NCBI RefSeq assembly: GCF_900114845.1
Contig: NZ_FOUK01000001.1
Location: 186,001 to 250,000, forward strand
Reading direction: 5' to 3'
From: Pimelobacter simplex
GTDB lineage: Bacteria; Actinomycetota; Actinomycetes; Propionibacteriales; Nocardioidaceae
Length of the DNA stretch: 64,000 bases
Shown piece by piece: positions 58,854 to 64,000 of this stretch. Each line of letters begins with the position of its first letter. The stretch's first letter is position 1. The position numbers and the translations under genes are program-made. Below the pieces are notes generated by a model. That model was not told where the DNA came from. It ran no database searches and saw only the letters and a program-made list of their open reading frames with translations.

Positions 58854-60044
58854 ATGAAGACACGTCTGTTCAAGGTGGTCGGTGGCCTCGCGGCCCTCTC
58901 GCTCGTCGCTGCCGGCTGTGCCGGCGAGGACTCGGGCGGCAGCGACGACGAGTACCACGTACTGGTGCTCGGTGGCGTCTCTGCCGAGGGTGTGCTCGCG
59001 GACAACGCGTCCACCTCGGTCCTCTCGGCCAAGGCCGGGGTCGAGCTCGTCAACAAGAACGGCGGCATCGACGGCAAGAAGGTCACCATCAAGGTCGTCG
59101 ACGACCAGGCCGACCCGACCGTCGCCGTCACCAAGCTGCGCGAGGCGATCGCGAAGGACAAGCCCGACCTGGTCCTCAACTCGGGTCCGTCGACCGTCGC
59201 CGACGCGACGCTGCCGATCCTCAAGCAGAACAACATCCTGTCCTTCAACATCGGCCCGACGGAGACCTCGGCCGACCCGAAGGCCTTCCCGCTGAACTTC
59301 GACCTGTCGGCGAGCGCGCAGAACCAGCTCGACGCCTTCCCGCCCTACTTCGAGGAGAAGGGCTACGCGAAGATCGGCATCCTGCACGGCTCGAGCTCCT
59401 ACGGCGAGGTCTACGGCGCCGCGTCCGAGAAGACCTTCGACGCCGCGGGTCTCGACGTCGTCGCCAACGAGGAGTACGACGTCGCGGCGCTCGACATGAC
59501 CGCCCAGCTCGAGGCGATCCGCTCGAAGAACCCCGACGCGCTCGTCCTCGACGCCTACGGCGCCCCGCTCGGCTACGTCCTCAAGGGCGTCGAGAAGCTC
59601 GGCTGGGACATCCCGATCATCGGCAACACCTCAGTCGCCGCGACCGGCCTGATCTCCACCGAGCCGCCGTCGGGCGTCCTCGGCACCCCGGCCGTGAAGA
59701 ACCTGGTCATGCAGGTCTACAAGAGCACCGCGTACGACGCCGCCGCGACCGACACCAACGACATGGTCGCCCGGATGAAGGCGATCGACCCGATCAAGTC
59801 GACGCTCATCGTGGCTTACAACAACGACGCGCTCGCGCTCGTCCAGGCCGCCGCGGAGAAGGCCGGCTCGACCGACCCGAAGAAGCTCGCCGAGGCCCTG
59901 ATCGACCCGTCGGTCCCGGAGAAGGCGACCACCGCGGTCATCGGCACGTACCACTTCAGCGCCGACTCGCACGCCGCGAACCCCGCTCCCGAGGAGTTCG
60001 CGTTCATCGCCCCGGGCCCCCTCAAGGACGGCCAGTTCCAGTAA
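58854..60044 (+). CDS. Branched-chain amino-acid-type ABC transporter binding lipoprotein
   Basis: A 396-residue solute-binding protein of the Leu/Ile/Val (Peripla_BP_6) family. The lipoprotein signal ends LVAAGC with acylated Cys22. The fold is marked by AKAGVELVNKNGGIDGKKVTIKVVDDQADPTVAVTKLREAI and YAKIGILHGSSSYGEVYGAA. In actinobacteria this family also takes up aromatic acids, fatty-acid-like and steroid-derived compounds, so the ligand is open. First gene of the operon; a hairpin after the stop separates it from the permease gene. Confidence 0.94.
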   Translation: MKTRLFKVVGGLAALSLVAAGCAGEDSGGSDDEYHVLVLGGVSAEGVLADNASTSVLSAKAGVELVNKNGGIDGKKVTIKVVDDQADPTVAVTKLREAIAKDKPDLVLNSGPSTVADATLPILKQNNILSFNIGPTETSADPKAFPLNFDLSASAQNQLDAFPPYFEEKGYAKIGILHGSSSYGEVYGAASEKTFDAAGLDVVANEEYDVAALDMTAQLEAIRSKNPDALVLDAYGAPLGYVLKGVEKLGWDIPIIGNTSVAATGLISTEPPSGVLGTPAVKNLVMQVYKSTAYDAAATDTNDMVARMKAIDPIKSTLIVAYNNDALALVQAAAEKAGSTDPKKLAEALIDPSVPEKATTAVIGTYHFSADSHAANPAPEEFAFIAPGPLKDGQFQ

Positions 60045-60055
60045 CCCGATGAGAC

Positions 60056-60087
60056 GCCGGCGGGGTGGGAGCACCCACCCCGCCGGC
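60056..60087 (+). terminator. Attenuator-like hairpin after the Liv binding-protein gene
   Basis: A perfect 14-bp stem (60056-60069 with 60074-60087) with an AGCA loop is followed by CTTT. It lies between the first and second genes of the operon, where it would favour expression of the binding protein over the permease genes. Confidence 0.75.
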
Positions 60088-60119
60088 CTTTCACCCGTTC
60101 GACGACCCGAGGAAGCACC

Positions 60120-60977
60120 GTGACTCTGATCTGGGGTGGCCTGTCCCTGGGCGCGATCTACGCGATCGTGGCCATCGGCTACAACATCGTCTTCATCTCC
60201 TCGAAGACCTTCAACTTCGCCCACGCGCAGCTGACCATGGTCGGCGCCTTCGTGGCCTACACCGGCCTGGTCAAGTGGCACCTGCCGACCGTGCTGGTGC
60301 TGGTGATCGCGGCCGCCGCGGTCGCGCTCGTCGCCGCGATCGAGGAGCGGATCGCGATCCGTCCCGTCGGCGACATGCACAACATCCTGGTGACCACGCT
60401 CGGCGCGTCGATCCTGCTCGACGGCATCGCCCAGCTGACCTGGGGCAGCCAGCCGCTGAGCGTGCCGTTCTTCGCCGGCGACAAGGCGATCTCGCTGTTC
60501 GGCGGCCGGGTCTACCCGGTCGAGATCTTCCTCATCGCGATCGCGGTGCTGCTGGTCGTCGGGCTCGGCTTCTACAGCCGCCGCTCGCTCACCGGTCTCG
60601 CCCTGCTCGGCATGGCCGAGGACCGCGAGGCGGCGCTGCTGCGCGGCGTCAACGTACGACGTCTCGCGTTCATGGCGTTCGTCGCCGCCGGCGCACTGGC
60701 CGGCTTCGTCGGCCTGTTCGTCGGCTCGAAGACGTTCGCCGTCTCGACGCTCGGTGCCGCGCTCGCGCTCAAGGGCTTCGTGGTGCTCGCCATCGGCGGC
60801 TTCGGCTCGATGCCGGGCACGCTCGTGGGCGGCACGCTCGTCGGTCTCGCCGAGGCGTTCGCCTCGCGCTACCTGGGCGGTGAGTACGCCAACCTCGCGG
60901 TCTTCCTCATCCTCGTCACGATCCTGATGCTGCGCCCTGCGGGATTGTTCGTCCGCACCAAGGAAAGGGTGGTCTGA
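60120..60977 (+). CDS. livH: Branched-chain-type ABC transporter permease (LivH type)
   Basis: A 285-residue permease with about eight helices. The family markers GLSLGAIYAIVAIGYNIVF at the N-terminus and GKALLLRGVN-like DREAALLRGVNVRRLAFMAFVAAGALAGFVG around 170-205 are present. GTG start with GAGGAAG just upstream. It pairs with the LivM half of the next protein to form the membrane channel. Confidence 0.93.
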   Translation: MTLIWGGLSLGAIYAIVAIGYNIVFISSKTFNFAHAQLTMVGAFVAYTGLVKWHLPTVLVLVIAAAAVALVAAIEERIAIRPVGDMHNILVTTLGASILLDGIAQLTWGSQPLSVPFFAGDKAISLFGGRVYPVEIFLIAIAVLLVVGLGFYSRRSLTGLALLGMAEDREAALLRGVNVRRLAFMAFVAAGALAGFVGLFVGSKTFAVSTLGAALALKGFVVLAIGGFGSMPGTLVGGTLVGLAEAFASRYLGGEYANLAVFLILVTILMLRPAGLFVRTKERVV

Positions 60978-60980
60978 CGC

Positions 60981-62837
60981 ATGGCTGGTCTGCCGCTCGC
61001 CCGTCGCATCGCCGCGGGGCCGCTCTGGCTCGTCCCGCTCGCCGCGGGGATCCTGCTGATCCTCGTGCCGTACTTCAACCTGGAGTACTCCATCGTCCGC
61101 CAGCTCCAGCTGGCGATGATCCTGTCGCTGCTGGTCAGCGGCCTCAACCTCAGCCTCGGCTTCGCCGGCGAGCTCGCCCTCGGCCAGGTCGCGATGTACG
61201 CCGCCGGTGCCTACACCGCCGGCATGCTGTCCCAGCGCGGGCACACCGACATCGTGCTCCAGCTCGTCGCGGCCGGTGTCGCGGCACTGCTCGTCGGCAT
61301 CCTCACCGGCATCCCGGGCCTGCGCCTGGGCAGCTGGTCGCTGGCGATGACGTCGTTCTTCCTGGTGCTGCTGCTGCCGGACGTGCTCGCGATCTTCCGC
61401 GAGGACACCGGCGGCCGCAACGGCCTGACCGGCATCCTGTCGCCGACGCTCTTCGGCCGGATGCTGACGCCCGAGGACTACTTCATGGTCATCGCGATCG
61501 TGACGGTGGCCTGGTTCGCGGTGATGCGCAATATCGCCGTCTCCCGGCACGGCACGGCGCTGCGGGTGCTCAAGCAGAGCCCCGTCCTGGCGGCGTCCAT
61601 GGGCATCAACGTGTTCCGGATGAAGCTGATGGCCTACGCCCTCGGCGCCGTCCCGGCCGGTCTCGCTGGTGCGCTGTTCGCCAGCCTCGACCTCTACATC
61701 TCGCCCGAGGCCTTCTCCTTCACCGTCGCCACCACGATCCTCGCGGCCTCGGTGCTCGGCGGCTCGGCCAGCGTCTACGGCGCGGTGTTCGGCGCGTTCA
61801 TCCTGCAGTTCGGGCTCAACCAGTCCACCGAGTTCCAGCGGTACTCGCTCGTCGTCACCGGTGCCTTCCTGATCATCGGCGGCGTGCTGCTGACCGGCGG
61901 TCTGTCCGGGCTGGCGCGCTCGCTGTGGAAGCGGGCCGTCGGCGAGGAGCCCGCGGCCGCGGCCGACAAGGACGCCGCCCGGCCCGACGAGGTGCCCGCC
62001 GTCCCCGGCAAGGTGCTCAAGGTCGAGGGAGTGGCCAAGTCCTTCGGTGGCAACCAGGCGCTCAAGGGCGTCGACCTGGTCGCCTCGCCAGGCAAGGTCA
62101 CCGCCCTGATCGGGCCCAACGGCTCGGGCAAGACGACCCTGCTCAACATGATCTGCGGCTTCTACCGCACCGACGCGGGCGTCATCGCCCTCGATGACCG
62201 GCAGCTGCAGCGGATGGGCCCGGACCGGGTCGCCCGCACCGGTGTCGCGCGGACCTTCCAGACGCCGAACATCCCCGAGGGGATCACCGTGCGCGAGGCC
62301 GTCATGGCCGGCCGGTACGCCGGTCACCGGGCCACCGTGCTCGAGGCCGTGCTGCGCCTGCCGCGCTACCGCAAGGTGCGCAGGGCCGACCTCGCCGAGG
62401 CGGACCGGGTTCTCGACCTCGTCGGCATCCGGCACCTCGAGGACGCCGAGGCGACCGCGCTCCCGCTGGGCCAGCGCCGGCTGCTCGAGGTGGCGCGCTG
62501 CCTGATCAGCAACCCGGGCGTCCTGCTGCTCGACGAGACCGCCTCCGGTCTCGACGAGGACGAGGTGGAGCGCCTGGCCGAGGTGATCCGCCGGGTGCGC
62601 GACGCCGGCGGGACCGTCGTCCTGGTGGAGCACAACTTCCAGCTGGTGCTCTCGCTCGCCGACGAGATCGTCGCGCTGGCCCACGGCGAGCTGATGGCCA
62701 AGGGCACCCCCGAGGAGATCCAGAACAACGAGCGGGTGATGAGCGAGTACCTCGGCATCGACCCCGACGCGCCCGCCGCGCCGCACGTGGTGCTGGCCGA
62801 CGTGATCGACGGAGCCCAGGAGGGAGTGGAGCGATGA
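60981..62837 (+). CDS. Fused permease-ATPase (LivM-LivG) of the Liv transporter
   Basis: A 618-residue fusion. Residues about 1-320 are a LivM permease with eight or nine helices (LQLAMILSLLVSGLNLSLGFAGELALGQVAMYAAGAY). A charged linker follows at about 325-345. Residues about 348-600 are a LivG ATPase: Walker A GPNGSGKTT, FQTPNIPEGITVREAVMAG, a degenerate signature LPLGQRRLLEVARCL and Walker B VLLLDETASGLD. LivM and LivG are normally separate genes. The stop overlaps the LivF start (ATGA). The signature Ser is replaced, which may slow ATP hydrolysis at one site. Confidence 0.93.
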   Translation: MAGLPLARRIAAGPLWLVPLAAGILLILVPYFNLEYSIVRQLQLAMILSLLVSGLNLSLGFAGELALGQVAMYAAGAYTAGMLSQRGHTDIVLQLVAAGVAALLVGILTGIPGLRLGSWSLAMTSFFLVLLLPDVLAIFREDTGGRNGLTGILSPTLFGRMLTPEDYFMVIAIVTVAWFAVMRNIAVSRHGTALRVLKQSPVLAASMGINVFRMKLMAYALGAVPAGLAGALFASLDLYISPEAFSFTVATTILAASVLGGSASVYGAVFGAFILQFGLNQSTEFQRYSLVVTGAFLIIGGVLLTGGLSGLARSLWKRAVGEEPAAAADKDAARPDEVPAVPGKVLKVEGVAKSFGGNQALKGVDLVASPGKVTALIGPNGSGKTTLLNMICGFYRTDAGVIALDDRQLQRMGPDRVARTGVARTFQTPNIPEGITVREAVMAGRYAGHRATVLEAVLRLPRYRKVRRADLAEADRVLDLVGIRHLEDAEATALPLGQRRLLEVARCLISNPGVLLLDETASGLDEDEVERLAEVIRRVRDAGGTVVLVEHNFQLVLSLADEIVALAHGELMAKGTPEEIQNNERVMSEYLGIDPDAPAAPHVVLADVIDGAQEGVER

Positions 62838-63583
62838 GCACCTCGAGCACCACCGAGAACGAGCTGCTGCTCGAGGTCCGCGGCCTCGGCACCGGGTACG
62901 GCGACCTGCGGGTCGTCTGGGACGTCTCGTTCGACGTCCGGGCCGGTGAGATCACCGTTCTGCTCGGCCGCAACGGCGCGGGCAAGACGACCACCATCCG
63001 CGCGATCAGCGGGCTCAACAAGGTCGTCGCCGGCGACGTGCGCTACCGCGGGGAGTCGCTCGCCAAGGTGCCCGCGCACCAGCGGGTGCGGCAGGGGATC
63101 GCCTACGTGCAGGAGGGCAAGCGCGTCTTCCACTCGCAGACGATCGAGCAGAACCTGCTGCTGGGCGGCTACACCCGCAAGCTGAAGCGGGCCGAGCTGC
63201 GCTCCGAGGCGGAGCGGATCTACGAGCTCTTCCCGATCCTCGCCGAGAAGCGCGCGCTGCCGGCGTCCAGCATGTCGGGCGGCCAGCAGCAGATGCTCGC
63301 CATCGGCCAGGCGCTGATGTCGCAGCCCCGCCTGCTCATGCTCGACGAGCCGTCGGGCGGTCTGGCGCCCGTGATCGTCAACGAGGTCATGGAGCGGGTC
63401 CACCAGCTCAAGGAGACCGGCATCGGCATCCTCCTGGTGGAGCAGGCCGTCGAGGCGTCGTTCGCCATCGCCGACCACGTCACCGTGCTCGACATGGGCC
63501 GGACGATGCTGTCGTCGCCGGCCAGCGAGGTCAGCGACATGTCGCTCCTGCAGGACGCCTACTTCGGCAAGACCGGCTCCTGA
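62834..63583 (+). CDS. livF: Branched-chain-type ABC transporter ATPase (LivF type)
   Basis: A 249-residue ATPase. Walker A is GRNGAGKTT, the LivF-typical IAYVQEGKRVFHSQTIEQNLLLGGY follows, the signature is MSGGQQQMLAIGQAL and Walker B is LLMLDEPSGGLAP. It partners the LivG half of the preceding fusion. Its 3' end overlaps the convergent IclR gene by 25 bases, and an inverted repeat follows directly. Confidence 0.95.
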   Translation: MSTSSTTENELLLEVRGLGTGYGDLRVVWDVSFDVRAGEITVLLGRNGAGKTTTIRAISGLNKVVAGDVRYRGESLAKVPAHQRVRQGIAYVQEGKRVFHSQTIEQNLLLGGYTRKLKRAELRSEAERIYELFPILAEKRALPASSMSGGQQQMLAIGQALMSQPRLLMLDEPSGGLAPVIVNEVMERVHQLKETGIGILLVEQAVEASFAIADHVTVLDMGRTMLSSPASEVSDMSLLQDAYFGKTGS

Positions 63584-64000
63584 ACCCTCGTCGTACCGGA
63601 CAATTCGGTCGTCTTTCGGCCCAGATCACGACAATTCTGTCCGGTACGACGGGGGCCCGGGTGCAGCGTGCGGCTGGTGGTGCGCGCGGCGGCGAGCAGC
63701 AGCGGCCCGACCACCGGCAGCGGCAGGTGCCCCCGTCGTACGACGGAGATGGCGGCCAGCGGCCCCCGGGTCCCCGGGACGGCGACCGCCATCGAGCTGA
63801 TCCCCGTGCCGGGCAGGCCGTCGAGGACGGCGATCCCGCGGCGCCGTCGTACGGCGGCCAGCTCGTGGTGCACCGACTCGAGCCCGCCCGGCGTCCGGTC
63901 GAGGTGACCGACGAGGGCGTCGACCTCCTCCGGGCTGAGCGTCGCGAGCATGGCGAGGCCGCTCACCGAGTCGGTGGCGATGATCCGGCCGCCGACCCGC
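63559..64000 (-). CDS. IclR family regulator, C-terminal effector domain (partial)
   Basis: The frame is open to the window edge on the reverse strand, so the N-terminal DNA-binding part lies outside. The visible 147 residues include GGRIIATDSVSGLAMLATLS, then LESVHHELAAVRRRRGIAVLDGLPGTGISSMAVAVPG, and AAISVVRRG, the order of the IclR effector domain. The last 30 residues are translated from the inverted repeat at 63585-63655 and are atypical. IclR regulators often control uptake and breakdown of aromatic or carboxylic compounds, but its relation to the adjacent Liv operon is only positional. Confidence 0.8.
   Translation of the reverse strand, partial: RVGGRIIATDSVSGLAMLATLSPEEVDALVGHLDRTPGGLESVHHELAAVRRRRGIAVLDGLPGTGISSMAVAVPGTRGPLAAISVVRRGHLPLPVVGPLLLAAARTTSRTLHPGPRRTGQNCRDLGRKTTELSGTTRVQEPVLPK
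63585..63655. terminator. Inverted repeat between convergent Liv and IclR genes
   Basis: Arms 63585-63602 and 63638-63655 are complementary with one mismatch (core CGTCGTACCGGACA) around a 35-base loop. The position directly after the LivF stop suits a bidirectional terminator, although it is also read into the C-terminus of the IclR frame. Confidence 0.65.

Noticed and set aside
1..64000. tRNA, rRNA, phage or conjugative genes
   Set aside because: No sequence with the expected conserved arms, integrase, relaxase or structural proteins was seen.

Overview
The window comes from a high-GC actinobacterium. GTG starts are frequent, stop/start overlaps of the ATGA/GTGA type join many genes, and several genes have a TAGNNT -10 box only 6-8 nt before the start codon, as expected of leaderless transcripts. 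Gene content (fused E1 dehydrogenase, fused indolepyruvate oxidoreductase, Cds1-type PLP enzyme, LtrA, DUF1275, giant repeat surface proteins) fits a Nocardioides-like member of the Nocardioidaceae. That placement is inference from style and content, not from a marker gene. I saw no rRNA, tRNA, CRISPR array or complete insertion sequence.

Layout. 1-4.9 kb: a GntR regulator and VOC protein, divergent from a two-gene 2-oxoacid dehydrogenase operon (fused E1, E2). 4.9-11.9 kb: a DedA-like protein with an OmpR-type two-component system, a secreted Ig-like protein, a membrane alpha/beta hydrolase, and a NarL-type two-component system. 11.9-18 kb: a secreted CARDB protein, an NTF2-like protein, LtrA, then a three-gene operon for a sortase-anchored collagen-like protein, a prolyl-hydroxylase-like 2OG-Fe(II) oxygenase and a metzincin-type protease. 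18-35.7 kb: a catabolic region of peptidases (M20, S9), a BAAT-type hydrolase, a GntR regulator, a peptide/nickel-type ABC transporter, acyl-CoA ligase, thioesterase, quinone oxidoreductase, VOC protein and a cysteine desulfhydrase-like PLP enzyme. A shared palindromic operator ties the S9 operon to the transporter operon. 35.8-49.6 kb: two giant secreted repeat proteins with a LuxR/TPR regulator and an MFS transporter between them; the second giant protein ends in a sortase domain. 49.6-58.4 kb: DUF1275, amphi-Trp, indolepyruvate ferredoxin oxidoreductase with an amino-acid dehydrogenase, Lrp and GntR regulators, a cytosine-deaminase-like amidohydrolase and OsmC. 58.8-64 kb: a branched-chain-type (Liv) ABC transporter operon behind two KstR2-like operators, ending against a partial IclR gene.

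Strongest candidates for undescribed biology: (1) the collagen / prolyl hydroxylase / metzincin operon, which reads as a self-contained module to make, hydroxylate and process a cell-wall-anchored bacterial collagen; (2) the roughly 2000-residue DUF7507/DUF11-type repeat protein carrying its own C-terminal sortase domain; (3) a recurring hairpin-like element (consensus ACCCCCGAANGGNGGG) found three times near secreted-protein genes; and (4) five direct repeats with an exact 22-bp period next to an Lrp and a GntR gene.
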